A stretch of 64,000 bases of DNA. It comes from a virus. Positions 6,496 to 13,008 of this stretch are shown in pieces. The notes under the pieces are model-generated. The model ran no database searches, had not been told where the DNA came from, and saw nothing but the letters and a program-made list of their open reading frames with translations. The translations under genes were made by a program, and so were the position numbers. The stretch covers positions 62,001 to 126,000 of the IMG/VR virus record IMGVR_UViG_3300048837_000984; one strand, given 5' to 3'. Every line of letters begins with the position of its first letter. Positions within the stretch are counted from its first letter, which is position 1.

Positions 6496-6671
6496 AACCT
6501 TGCTCCGAAAAAGTGATTGAGGCGTGCCTGCGACTTCGTAAGCTGTCCGACTGTTTCGCCTTGTCGGAGGTTACTGACCAGGACAGCCCGACCCAACCAG
6601 GCTCCGGTTACCGGGGGCCAGCCCGTCAGGCGGGCTCGTGACTTTCTTGGATAAAGCCAGGCTCTGATCAT
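6492..6671 (-). CDS. AxL-array micro-protein A34
   Basis: 59 aa, ATG, weak SD (GTGGG region). Units: RAWL, RARL, GAWL, RAVL, QARL, ending FGARL. The AT-rich palindrome found ahead of several transcription units lies 13 bases upstream, so a secondary promoter may start here. Confidence 0.75.
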   Translation of the reverse strand: MIRAWLYPRKSRARLTGWPPVTGAWLGRAVLVSNLRQGETVGQLTKSQARLNHFFGARL

Positions 6672-6683
6672 AGGAAAGCACCC

Positions 6684-6698
6684 ACTAAAAAATTAAGT
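6684..6698. promoter_or_regulatory. AT-rich 15-base palindrome inside the array
   Basis: Reads ACTAAAAAATTAAGT on the + strand, a variant of the ACTTAAAAATTAAGT element. Sits between A35 and A34 and overlaps the A35 stop codon. Candidate internal promoter or operator of the array. Confidence 0.5.
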
Positions 6699-6828
6699 CG
6701 TGGTCTAGCCCGCCAGTGCTTACCACATCTACCGGTGTAGACGAGGAAAGCATGAGAATTCGTTCTCGAGTACGCTCTAAACGCCAGAGAGTTACGGCGT
6801 TGGTCCGTCCGGAAAGCTTAGCACCCAT
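6685..6828 (-). CDS. AxL-array micro-protein A35, shortened
   Basis: 47 aa, ATG with GAGG 7 bases upstream, overlapping A36 by 11 bases. Starts MGAKLSG and has VTLW, but the C-terminal half (STPVDVVSTGG) has lost the repeat and runs into the palindrome, whose codons encode LIF-stop. Probably truncated or decaying. Confidence 0.58.
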   Translation of the reverse strand: MGAKLSGRTNAVTLWRLERTRERILMLSSSTPVDVVSTGGLDHDLIF

Positions 6829-6991
6829 TCCTTTGCCTCATGCTTGCGCGGAAAGAGAAAGGAAAGCAGATAGACGCCGCCCACTTTTTAGAGAAACCGT
6901 AGCTGAGGGCAGCCCGCCGGTAATGGCCGCAAATAGCTGCATACAGCGAGTTATGGAGGGCCTTAACGTTCGCCTTCAGTACGTTGGCCAT
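6818..6991 (-). CDS. AxL-array micro-protein A36
   Basis: 57 aa. ATG 6 bases after GGGAGG, which decides it over an ATG eight codons further upstream. Units: ANVL, KAL, AAI, RAAL, AASI, RASM. Overlaps A37 by 16 bases. Confidence 0.74.
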   Translation of the reverse strand: MANVLKANVKALHNSLYAAICGHYRRAALSYGFSKKWAASICFPFSFRASMRQRNGC

Positions 6992-7179
6992 CGGAAACCT
7001 CCCGGTTCGAGCCATGCAGTTGGGTGGACCTCGCTAAGAGAGGCCCGATAATGGAATGACCAGTCTTGCGAATCCAGCGTAACAAGGTAAGCGACACTCC
7101 TGTATCGATGCGAGGCGTAATTTTGTCCGGTCAGCCTGCAGCGGCTGAGACCACAAAGGATTGCAGAGTAGAATCGCAT
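6976..7179 (-). CDS. AxL-array micro-protein A37
   Basis: 67 aa from the ATG at 7179; a GTG and an ATG lie two and seven codons upstream and cannot be excluded because the SD (AAAGG) is not well placed for any. Units: SAIL, CRL, VAYL, RASL, TAWL. Confidence 0.68.
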   Translation of the reverse strand: MRFYSAILCGLSRCRLTGQNYASHRYRSVAYLVTLDSQDWSFHYRASLSEVHPTAWLEPGGFRWPTY

Positions 7180-7190
7180 AGACACCTTTG

Positions 7191-7367
7191 TTAGATCCAT
7201 CCAGTCGGGTACAGCAAAGCCCGGCGGCTACCCGAAAGTCTGGGATAACACCTAAATATAGGACCCAAGCGGAGAAAAGCCCGGCGCCTGTAGCAAAGCC
7301 AGGCTCCCGGCTGATGGCCGCGATAGCAACTGGAATGACTGGGGACAGCCAATTTAGCTTCGGTCAA
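7191..7367 (-). CDS. AxL-array micro-protein A38
   Basis: 58 aa, TTG start with AGGG 8 bases upstream. Units: EAKL, GAWL, RAFL, PRL, RALL. No ATG in this frame. Confidence 0.66.
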   Translation of the reverse strand: MTEAKLAVPSHSSCYRGHQPGAWLCYRRRAFLRLGPIFRCYPRLSGSRRALLYPTGWI

Positions 7368-7380
7368 GTTGTTTACCCTG

Positions 7381-7575
7381 TTAGCGGCTCTGGACGCAAC
7401 GAGCCCCGATTCGCCAAAACCTCAAATACGCTGAAGAAACGCCACGCCAGTAACGGCTCTGGCAGTGATGGAGACCCGGCCGACAATGGGGATAGGCACC
7501 GAAACGGGTCCAGGCACGGCCAACCGTATACAGACTGGCACCGTGCGGCCAACTATTGAGTACAGCTCGGTTCAC
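7381..7575 (-). CDS. AxL-array micro-protein A39
   Basis: 64 aa, GTG start 9 bases after GGAGG. Units: RAVL, GASL, RAWT, GAYP, SAYL, GARC. Rich in His, Trp and Tyr. Confidence 0.73.
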   Translation of the reverse strand: MNRAVLNSWPHGASLYTVGRAWTRFGAYPHCRPGLHHCQSRYWRGVSSAYLRFWRIGARCVQSR

Positions 7576-7602
7576 GTTAGTTATCCTCCGCGTTGTCTGG
7601 GT

Positions 7603-7794
7603 TCAATGTCGTCTTCGTGGAGCGCCAGCCGCGAGCCAGGCCGCAGACATATGCAACCCGCTCAAGTAAGCCTGACAGCGTAACCCACCGACATTCAGGT
7701 ATGCGTGTCTGCTTCCGTCAATCTGGGCGCGATACAGGTGACGGTTTAACCGGCTTCGATCAAACCGGCCGAGTAAAGCCGTGTGACGTACCAT
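7603..7794 (-). CDS. AxL-array micro-protein A40
   Basis: 63 aa. ATG 4 bases after GGAGG. Units: TALL, SRL, RAQI, HAYL, QAYL, AAWL; the last three are 11 residues apart, an unusual spacing for the family. Basic tail PRRRH. Confidence 0.76.
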   Translation of the reverse strand: MVRHTALLGRFDRSRLNRHLYRAQIDGSRHAYLNVGGLRCQAYLSGLHMSAAWLAAGAPRRRH

Positions 7795-7811
7795 AGTGCC
7801 TCCAGCTAGGC

Positions 7812-7982
7812 TTAGTTAATCTGCCACAAGCAGGCCTGGTAGTTAAAGGTCAGCCGCGTGTAACACCGAAGCCTATATCCGAAGGCCAAAAACGCATGGC
7901 ATTCGGAGGGCAGGAGGGCTCCCGTTGCGTATCTGTACATACGAGCTCTGGATTTTCTTGACAGTCTAGCTGTGTTTAGCAT
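7812..7982 (-). CDS. AxL-array micro-protein A41
   Basis: 56 aa. ATG preceded by TAGGAAAAGAA. Units: TARL, RARM, GALL, HAFL, TRL, QACL. An upstream GTG-started frame would extend it but lies beyond the SD. Confidence 0.72.
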   Translation of the reverse strand: MLNTARLSRKSRARMYRYATGALLPSECHAFLAFGYRLRCYTRLTFNYQACLWQIN

Positions 7983-7990
7983 TTCTTTTC

Positions 7991-8035
7991 CTATCCGACA
8001 GAATAGAACCCTAACCAAGCTCCAGACCGTACCAC
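7991..8035 (-). CDS. Possible 14-codon AxL remnant
   Basis: GTG five bases after CAGGAG opens a 14-codon frame, MVRSGAWLGFYSVG, carrying one AxL unit (GAWL) before a stop. Good ribosome site but very short: either a leader peptide or the stub of a dead member. Weakly supported. Confidence 0.35.
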   Translation of the reverse strand: MVRSGAWLGFYSVG

Positions 8036-8051
8036 GTTGTCTCCTGAAGTA

Positions 8052-8219
8052 TTAGAAGTTGAGTTCCGCATACCGAGAGGCAAGCAGCCATGGTCCGCCG
8101 ACATAAGGAGACTCGGTAACCAGGCCAGGAACACAACATCGCATAAGCCAGGCCCGAGGAAACTTGCTTCGCAGATAAGCCTGATTTCGACACAAAAACC
8201 GAAGACCGGCGCTGCTCAT
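8052..8219 (-). CDS. AxL-array micro-protein A42
   Basis: 55 aa. ATG overlaps the previous stop (ATGA). Units: SAGL, QAYL, RAWL, PGL, PWL, YAEL. Confidence 0.74.
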   Translation of the reverse strand: MSSAGLRFLCRNQAYLRSKFPRAWLMRCCVPGLVTESPYVGGPWLLASRYAELNF

Positions 8220-8383
8220 AGAATAGCCGCTCCTCTTTTGGAATTGAGTAAGGCACCGTAGCCGAACCAGAGACTCCAGGCTAATGGCCGTAAAACAGCC
8301 AGAGGGGTGTCCATGCGAAGTGCGCCCGGAAACCGCCCAGCCAGTCGAGGGTACGACCGACGGCGAAGTTTGGCTCGTTTCAT
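8216..8383 (-). CDS. AxL-array micro-protein A43
   Basis: 55 aa. ATG overlaps the previous stop (ATGA). Units: RAKL, PRL, GAL, LAVL, LAWS, GALL, AAIL. Very basic N-terminus (KRAKLRRR). Confidence 0.75.
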   Translation of the reverse strand: MKRAKLRRRSYPRLAGRFPGALRMDTPLAVLRPLAWSLWFGYGALLNSKRGAAIL

Positions 8384-8559
8384 TCCAGTAAGGCTCCGCT
8401 TCTTTTGTTGAGACAGGCCAAACACTCCCGATGCCAATAAGCAGAAGAATGTTTAATGGCAGCCCCTGACCAAGGCAAGACCGTCCGCAACCAGGCTGCG
8501 CCGAAGGTGCCAGACAGGTCTGCTCGATCAATACTTCCATATAAGAAAGCTCTGTTCAT
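8380..8559 (-). CDS. AxL-array micro-protein A44
   Basis: 59 aa. ATG overlaps the previous stop (ATGA). Units: RAFL, RADL, AAWL, AAI, SAYW, LACL, GALL. RADLSG is identical to a textbook pentapeptide-repeat unit, hinting at a related fold. Confidence 0.77.
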   Translation of the reverse strand: MNRAFLYGSIDRADLSGTFGAAWLRTVLPWSGAAIKHSSAYWHRECLACLNKRSGALLE

Positions 8560-8756
8560 GCCAGGTGTGACCCCGTCTGAGGCTCGAGAAGGTAAGCGGC
8601 CGAGTACGCTCTGTTACGCCATCGTAAAATTTGGCAGCACAGCGCGCTGCTTCGAACCAGTCGCGTTCGAGGCCGGCTGTGAAACAACCAGGCTCGTGGG
8701 ACTATGCGATGCAAAACAGGACCGTAGGTCCACCGGCCGACTGTTGCAGTGTTCAC
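8556..8756 (-). CDS. AxL-array micro-protein A45
   Basis: 66 aa, GTG overlapping the previous stop (GTGA). Units: TATV, PVL, RAWL, TRL, SAL, RAYS, AAYL. Confidence 0.73.
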   Translation of the reverse strand: MNTATVGRWTYGPVLHRIVPRAWLFHSRPRTRLVRSSALCCQILRWRNRAYSAAYLLEPQTGSHLA

Positions 8757-8956
8757 CGCAGGTAAGCTCCATAAATAGACCGAAGGCCGGCTCGTTGTAC
8801 ACGTCGACCAGAATAATCCACGCAAGATGGTCGCCCGAAAAGTGCGTGCCGGCCCGCATAGCTGTAGCCAAACCAAAGCCAGGCGTTGGCAGTTCGCTCG
8901 CTCAACACGGCGCCTACGCAGGACCTGCAATTGTGCTGACGCAAGGATACGTTCAT
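8753..8956 (-). CDS. AxL-array micro-protein A46
   Basis: 67 aa. ATG overlaps the previous stop (ATGA); a GGAG lies about 10 bases upstream. Units: VSL, GAVL, NAWL, HAL, RAGL, GAYL. Confidence 0.75.
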   Translation of the reverse strand: MNVSLRQHNCRSCVGAVLSERTANAWLWFGYSYAGRHALFGRPSCVDYSGRRVQRAGLRSIYGAYLR

Positions 8957-9111
8957 GCTATCTTCGCTCCTGTGACAGATGAACCCAGGACAGCTCCTTC
9001 CGATTGCCCGAGAGCTGCGCACGCCCAGCCAGAGTCTAACCAAGCTCGATGGAAAATAGAGAACTCGATGAAATGAATGGCAAAAACTCTTCGGTTAAGA
9101 AACGCTAACAG
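8953..9111 (-). CDS. AxL-array micro-protein A47, no standard start codon
   Basis: 52 aa if it begins at the CTG at 9111, which would give MLAFL, the family opening, 4 bases after AGGTGG. No ATG, GTG or TTG exists in this frame after the preceding stop. Units: LAFL, FAI, RAWL, CAAL, GAVL, AKI. Either a true CTG start or a member that lost its start. Confidence 0.5.
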   Translation of the reverse strand: MLAFLNRRVFAIHFIEFSIFHRAWLDSGWACAALGQSEGAVLGSSVTGAKIA

Positions 9112-9112
9112 C

Positions 9113-9298
9113 TTACCACCTGCTCTTTCCGTGGCTTAAATCCGCATCGCGGCGGAATCGGTGAAGGGCGTAGACGAAGAAGTACTCAGGTCTGTACATA
9201 AGCCAAGGCCGAGATTCCAGCCCAAGAAGGGCCGAAGCAAATCCCGTTCGACTGCTTAGCAGAGCCATGTTTGTGCTGTTCAAAATTGCTTTGTTCAT
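9113..9298 (-). CDS. AxL-array micro-protein A48
   Basis: 61 aa. ATG overlaps the previous stop (ATGA). Units: KAIL, MALL, SALL, PWL, YAL, DADL. Confidence 0.76.
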   Translation of the reverse strand: MNKAILNSTNMALLSSRTGFASALLGLESRPWLMYRPEYFFVYALHRFRRDADLSHGKSRW

Positions 9299-9489
9299 CT
9301 TACATGCCACTCCGGTTTTCCGGGGTACAGATACGCCTCTTGCTTGTCACAATGCAACGCCCCAAAAACCCGGTGGCTGCCTTGTCGCAGCGACGGATAC
9401 AACTTTCGACGAAGCATTGCGCCGCCTGTCCACCACGGAGATATGTGCAGAGAAGCAAGGTTCCACTGCTCGAGAAAGGCTCCACTCAC
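9295..9489 (-). CDS. AxL-array micro-protein A49
   Basis: 64 aa, GTG overlapping the previous stop (GTGA), with a GGGGGG run just upstream. Units: GAFL, LASL, GAML, PSL, GAL, EAYL. Confidence 0.74.
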   Translation of the reverse strand: MSGAFLEQWNLASLHISPWWTGGAMLRRKLYPSLRQGSHRVFGALHCDKQEAYLYPGKPEWHVR

Positions 9490-9677
9490 GCTGCCCCCCA
9501 CCAGTAAGGACCGAAGCCGAAGAGCCGGGCCTCGTATAGAGCGCCGAGTGTTGCTCTCTGCGGGATAAATAAGTCCCTCTGAGCTCTGGCCGTACATCGC
9601 AGTCGCAAGAAGGCCGCACCGAAACTGAAACGCCAGCGGAGCCGGGCACCTTGCTGTCCAGATAAGTAAGCTCCCAT
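9486..9677 (-). CDS. AxL-array micro-protein A50
   Basis: 63 aa. ATG 7 bases after GGGAG. Units: GAYL, GARL, AAFL, TARA, RATL, EARL. Rich in Phe, Arg and Gly. Confidence 0.76.
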   Translation of the reverse strand: MGAYLSGQQGARLRWRFSFGAAFLRLRCTARAQRDLFIPQRATLGALYEARLFGFGPYWWGAA

Positions 9678-9681
9678 CGCG

Positions 9682-9864
9682 TCACTCCCACAGATAGCAA
9701 CCGGGGCTCATGCAGGCCCCGACCCAATGATCGAGCCACGGAAAGGAGTAATTGAAGTAGAACCGTAGACAGGCTCTGTCTCGCCGAAACAAGACGGCTA
9801 AGCCGAAAAACTGACCGTATGCGCCTATAGCGCTCGAATAGCCCCGCAACCTGGCCGTATTCAA
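9682..9864 (-). CDS. AxL-array micro-protein A51
   Basis: 60 aa, TTG overlapping the previous stop (TTGA) and 5 bases after GGGAGG. Units: TARL, SAI, LAVL, RACL, PWL, GACM. Confidence 0.74.
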   Translation of the reverse strand: MNTARLRGYSSAIGAYGQFFGLAVLFRRDRACLRFYFNYSFPWLDHWVGACMSPGCYLWE

Positions 9865-10046
9865 CGTAACCTCCCTGCGGTCAGAAACGCTCCCGGGTTT
9901 TTTCGGTTAAACAAAATCCACGCCATACTCCAGCCAGTCTCACCGTGGGCCGCGTACGCCCAGGAAAGGCTGCCCAGGTGCGCCCGACACAGGCTGGAAA
10001 GCCATGTACGGGACTGACCTCTTGCTACGGCTCGATTCAATTTCAT
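9861..10046 (-). CDS. AxL-array micro-protein A52
   Basis: 61 aa. ATG overlaps the previous stop (ATGA), with GGAGGAAGGAG immediately upstream. Units: RAVA, RTWL, RAHL, WAYA, MAWI, GAFL. Confidence 0.75.
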   Translation of the reverse strand: MKLNRAVARGQSRTWLSSLCRAHLGSLSWAYAAHGETGWSMAWILFNRKNPGAFLTAGRLR

Positions 10047-10222
10047 CTCCTTCCTCCTGAGAGCCAGGCCGCTTTGCGCCATACTGGAAGCCCGGACAAC
10101 ACGGGAACGATACAAACCGACCCCGACCGGAATCGGGCGTAACTGTCGCCGAACCATGCTCTGGGAAACCGCGAAAAATGCCGACTATGACCCTGAAGAA
10201 GATACGCGGCACAGAACCACAT
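10043..10222 (-). CDS. AxL-array micro-protein A53
   Basis: 59 aa. ATG directly after the previous TAA, 7 bases after GGAGGG. Units: AAYL, RAWF, YARF, PVL, AAWL. Confidence 0.75.
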   Translation of the reverse strand: MWFCAAYLLQGHSRHFSRFPRAWFGDSYARFRSGSVCIVPVLSGLPVWRKAAWLSGGRR

Positions 10223-10426
10223 TTATCGACCCTCCTGAACGAGCCAGGCGCGGGTGGATTCCATCAAACGCGCTCCGGATCGCTTCAAAGGAGGCCGACC
10301 CGCAACTTGAAGTAACCTGGGCCATGTGAAGCCAAACCACCTAATGTTGGCTCTGGCGCTAGCAATAGCTGTGCGCCGGTTCAACATGGCTGAACACTGC
10401 CAGACTTTATGCAAAGCATGACTCAT
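10223..10426 (-). CDS. AxL-array micro-protein A54, first array gene
   Basis: 67 aa. ATG overlaps the stop of the ordinary gene at 10423-10677 (ATGA), so the array is transcribed and translated as the tail of that operon. Units: HAL, SAML, TAI, RANI, GARL, RAWL. Confidence 0.76.
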   Translation of the reverse strand: MSHALHKVWQCSAMLNRRTAIASARANIRWFGFTWPRLLQVAGRPPLKRSGARLMESTRAWLVQEGR

Positions 10427-10677
10427 ATAGTGCTCTCCAGAACCTCGACGGAGCTTTTCGGAGGGTAAAAGGTAAGGTTGTTATCGGAACCGAGGTAGAA
10501 CTCGTTCTTGTCATCAAAACCAGCTTCTCTGCCAGAGAGGTGAATATAACGGAACCAGACGGCGATATGTCCGCTGCTACTTGTCTCGACCCGGACAGCG
10601 TACCGATACTGGTAGCCGTCAAAGAAGGTATCTCCCTTCTGCAGATCCTCGACTTGCTTCCACACGACGAACTCCAA
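10423..10677 (-). CDS. Small hypothetical protein at the head of the AxL array operon
   Basis: 84 aa, ATG. Opens with DLQKGDTF and ends VEVLESTI; the protein at 18896-19150 has QLKEGDVY and VEVLTP at the same places, so the two are distant paralogs of a beta-rich, SH3-like small domain. It is acidic-neutral and lacks AxL units, unlike everything downstream. The AT-rich palindrome embedded in the hairpin at 10683-10711 precedes its start. Function unknown. Confidence 0.72.
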   Translation of the reverse strand: MEFVVWKQVEDLQKGDTFFDGYQYRYAVRVETSSSGHIAVWFRYIHLSGREAGFDDKNEFYLGSDNNLTFYPPKSSVEVLESTI

Positions 10678-10682
10678 AAGAT

Positions 10683-10711
10683 AGGCCCGACTTAAAATTT
10701 AAGTCGGGCCT
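10683..10711. promoter_or_regulatory. Perfect 14-bp-arm palindrome containing the AT-rich element
   Basis: Arms AGGCCCGACTTAAA and TTTAAGTCGGGCCT around one central base. The core ACTTAAAATTTAAGT is a variant of the element seen ahead of other operons; the GC extensions make it also able to form a terminator hairpin for the gene ending at 10732. It therefore separates two transcription units and probably starts the array operon. Confidence 0.6.
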
Positions 10712-10731
10712 CGCTAGGTAATCTGTTACCG

Positions 10732-11643
10732 CTAACTATTTCCGAGGACAAGATCTAGAGACCACATTCCTTTCCAGTGTCGGCCGGGTCTCCGGAGGTG
10801 TTTGAGGACTGGGTGCTCGATCTTACCGGTGCCAGCACAGTTCTGGCACCAGATGGAAATGCTTTCCGGCCAGCTGGCTGAACTTGCTGCACTTTTTCTG
10901 AACGTGTAGACAGTCGTTGGGAACCTTTCAACTTCGGCTGATGTGTAAGTCTGCTCACCTTTTCCGGCGCATTTTGGACAGGCGCCAGCTTCCAGACCAG
11001 CTTCCTCCAGAGCGTCTGAAAGAATCGCTAGTCGGTCCGGATCCAGACAGCCGGTAGACAGTTGTGTTGAATAGGCCGTCCTGGCCAGGTCGAGAACTGT
11101 ATCAGTAACGATCGGCGATAGCTTCGTGCCACGCCCACTGCAGGCTTTGCAACGCAAGCGAAGATTTCGGTGTGGAACCGCGCCACCGGCACCGGCAGGA
11201 ACAGTGCCCTTACCTCGACACTTCTTACATTTATCGCCCGGCGGTAAGGCAACCGGCGCCTCTGGATATCGCACGATATCTCTGATGACGTCGGGGACCA
11301 CTCGCCTCTGATTCTCAGTACAACTAAACGACTGTCGAAAGGAGTCTACAGCGGAAGCAATGGTCGCCCAGTACGCGCGTGTCTTAGCGGGTGCCATGAA
11401 CTTCTCTACGGTCGCCCAGGACGATCCGTCGGCCAACATTTCTGCGGCTGTACCGAGCGTGTTTTTGTGTACGGTGCCTTCTGAAGACAGCAACCGAACA
11501 GCTGCCGCGGCGATCAGTCGCATCTGTCTTTCTGTGATCCTGAAAGGCTCTTCGGGTGCAGTTAGCCCCGTCGGATCGCGTTGTGTGAGCCAGTGGTAGA
11601 GCTCGTCTGGGTTCTTGCAGGCCAGCCACTCTGCTTCTGTCAT
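10732..11643 (-). CDS. Gemmata-type TExEW/HLRxxGxHxxGxW family protein with two zinc-finger insertions
   Basis: 303 aa. ATG at 11643 chosen: it overlaps the previous stop (ATGA) and begins MTEAEWLACKNPDEL, the family opening. Core follows: DVIRDIVRYPEAPVALP, then LARTAY, LAILSDALEEAGL, and the end LKHLRRPGRHWKGMWSLDL. Two CxxC pairs are inserted (CKKCRGKG/CKACSGRG and CPKCAGKG/CQNCAGTG), spaced like DnaJ-type zinc fingers. The family is abundant in Gemmata-group planctomycetes; its function is not known to me. Confidence 0.8.
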   Translation of the reverse strand: MTEAEWLACKNPDELYHWLTQRDPTGLTAPEEPFRITERQMRLIAAAAVRLLSSEGTVHKNTLGTAAEMLADGSSWATVEKFMAPAKTRAYWATIASAVDSFRQSFSCTENQRRVVPDVIRDIVRYPEAPVALPPGDKCKKCRGKGTVPAGAGGAVPHRNLRLRCKACSGRGTKLSPIVTDTVLDLARTAYSTQLSTGCLDPDRLAILSDALEEAGLEAGACPKCAGKGEQTYTSAEVERFPTTVYTFRKSAASSASWPESISIWCQNCAGTGKIEHPVLKHLRRPGRHWKGMWSLDLVLGNS

Positions 11644-12188
11644 GGAATTATGTCGTCCTCTGGGTTTATTGCTCGGGTTGGTAGGTTTTCCGGCCTGTCC
11701 GGAAGGAGCGTTAGAGGTGCAATTTTGTGCCAGGCTGTCTCCCGAGCCTGGGCTTCCTTCATCAGCGCTTCTAACTTGGGTCGGTTCTCTTCCTTGGCTA
11801 GCCAAGCCCGCAGGAAATGTTCCGTTGCCCTACGTTCGACTTCCCTGCCCCAGCGACCCGTGTTGACATAGCCCTCAGCTCTGGCCATTTCCAGGTAGGG
11901 CTCCGTGTCGACAACTTCCTCGATCGGGACCTTGCTAATCATCGGCAAGACAACCCAACCCTTGGGGATAGCTGCAGCTACCCACACAGCTGTAACGCGT
12001 TCATCGTGAACTGCCTTGATTGCTCTGCACCGCCTACTGACTTCTCTGTCTGCGTCCTTGACACCCAGTTCGACTGCCGGCATGGATGCTGGCAGCCCAG
12101 CTAACAGAATCGCTTCACCTCTCTCGCGGTCCTCAAACGAGTCGCTACCCAGGAGGATCAGCGCAGCCACAAACCATAGATTCATCAC
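11640..12188 (-). CDS. Hypothetical protein, helical repeat-like with possible signal peptide
   Basis: 182 aa. GTG followed at once by ATG; GGAGGG lies 8 bases before the GTG. A short hydrophobic N-terminus (LWFVAALILLG) may be a signal or anchor. The next segment, ERGEAILLAGLPASMPAVELGVKDADREVSRRC in outline, is HEAT-like as in many planctomycete proteins; the rest is charged helices. Function unknown. Confidence 0.62.
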   Translation of the reverse strand: MMNLWFVAALILLGSDSFEDRERGEAILLAGLPASMPAVELGVKDADREVSRRCRAIKAVHDERVTAVWVAAAIPKGWVVLPMISKVPIEEVVDTEPYLEMARAEGYVNTGRWGREVERRATEHFLRAWLAKEENRPKLEALMKEAQARETAWHKIAPLTLLPDRPENLPTRAINPEDDIIP

Positions 12189-12215
12189 GGTAGAATCCCT
12201 CCACTGAATCTCTGA

Positions 12216-12980
12216 TTAAACACCCCTTGCTAAATCCACAGCCCAGCAGCCCACGTAATGCGGACCAGGGCTGCGTAGATGCTCTAGAACTGGATCGGCG
12301 ATCTCGATGTTTGCCAAACCGCGACAAGCAGCGCACTCAACCTGATGCGTGTTAAAGCCAGCCGTGCAGGCGGGGCAGTAACTGGTCGAAGAAAGAAGAC
12401 CAGCTCCGCCACAAACACCGCACGCCGACTTGTACGACACGCGGCCAAAACCTCGGCAGTTCTGGCATACTCTCCGTTGGTTCGACAGACCAGCGTCCTC
12501 CAGAGCATCTGAAAGGATAGCCAACCTTTCGCCATCCAGCGTAGCGTCCTGCTCGCAATTTTCATAGGCGGTATTGGCCAGATTGCGGACCTGAGGTGTC
12601 AGGACGCTCTCGGCAAGCCGGTCTACTGGTGAGCCGAAAATGTCCAGGAACAGGTGTTCAATCTCTTCTGGTGAAAGAGGCCTGCGCATGTCTTCAGAAG
12701 GATATGTGCCAGCAGAGTAGTGGCGAATCGAGATGCGAGCAAACTCCGCAGCCTCGTGAAGACGTAGGTTCCACCGCGGACTCTGCTGTGCCCCAGGTAT
12801 TTTGTCGATGAAAGCCAGATCTCCTCTAAAAAACTGGTAGGTAGCTAAAGTAAACCTTTGGTAGAGATTCAGACCGAACAGCATAAGCTGTCGGTCTAAT
12901 TTGGGACTCGGCCTTACCTTTTCCAGGTACTCGGCCAGCATTCTCTGTATGTCGTCGACAGTAAGAGATGTTTCAGCCAC
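12216..12980 (-). CDS. Gemmata-type family protein with CxxC zinc-finger cluster
   Basis: 254 aa, GTG start with GAGG 7 bases upstream. The usual TExEW opening is absent, but IFGSP, LANTAYENC, LAILSDALEDAGL and EHLRSPGPHYVGCWAVDL place it in the same family as the genes at 10732 and 19155. Four CxxC pairs (CQNC, CGVC, CPAC, CAAC) form a two-zinc DnaJ-like insertion. The AT-rich palindrome at 12994 lies 13 bases upstream of the start. Confidence 0.78.
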   Translation of the reverse strand: MAETSLTVDDIQRMLAEYLEKVRPSPKLDRQLMLFGLNLYQRFTLATYQFFRGDLAFIDKIPGAQQSPRWNLRLHEAAEFARISIRHYSAGTYPSEDMRRPLSPEEIEHLFLDIFGSPVDRLAESVLTPQVRNLANTAYENCEQDATLDGERLAILSDALEDAGLSNQRRVCQNCRGFGRVSYKSACGVCGGAGLLSSTSYCPACTAGFNTHQVECAACRGLANIEIADPVLEHLRSPGPHYVGCWAVDLARGV

Positions 12981-12993
12981 TAGGTTTCCTCGA

Positions 12994-13008
12994 ACTTAAT
13001 TTTTAAGT
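12994..13008. promoter_or_regulatory. AT-rich 15-base palindrome
   Basis: ACTTAATTTTTAAGT on the + strand, ACTTAAAAATTAAGT on the coding strand. Overlaps the stop of the upstream gene (encoding LKN-stop) and stands 13 bases ahead of the start at 12980. Candidate promoter core or operator. Confidence 0.55.

Noticed and set aside
117-9539. Plus-strand reading frames within the array
   Set aside because: No SD sites or recognisable proteins; they are antisense shadows of the minus-strand genes.
1-10426. First reading as a long non-coding RNA or hairpin-rich region
   Set aside because: Short stems occur at roughly the rate expected by chance, while SD sites, start/stop overlaps and the AxL pattern explain the stretch as genes.
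1-10426. Array of degenerate tRNAs or T-loop mimics (many TTCTA/GATTC-like strings)
   Set aside because: No cloverleaf folds; the strings are codons for A-x-L units.
1-10426. CRISPR array or ordinary tandem DNA repeat
   Set aside because: No identical repeats and no constant spacers.
1-10426. Recoded stop codons (alternative genetic code)
   Set aside because: The rest of the window uses standard stops, and stops in the array coincide with new starts.
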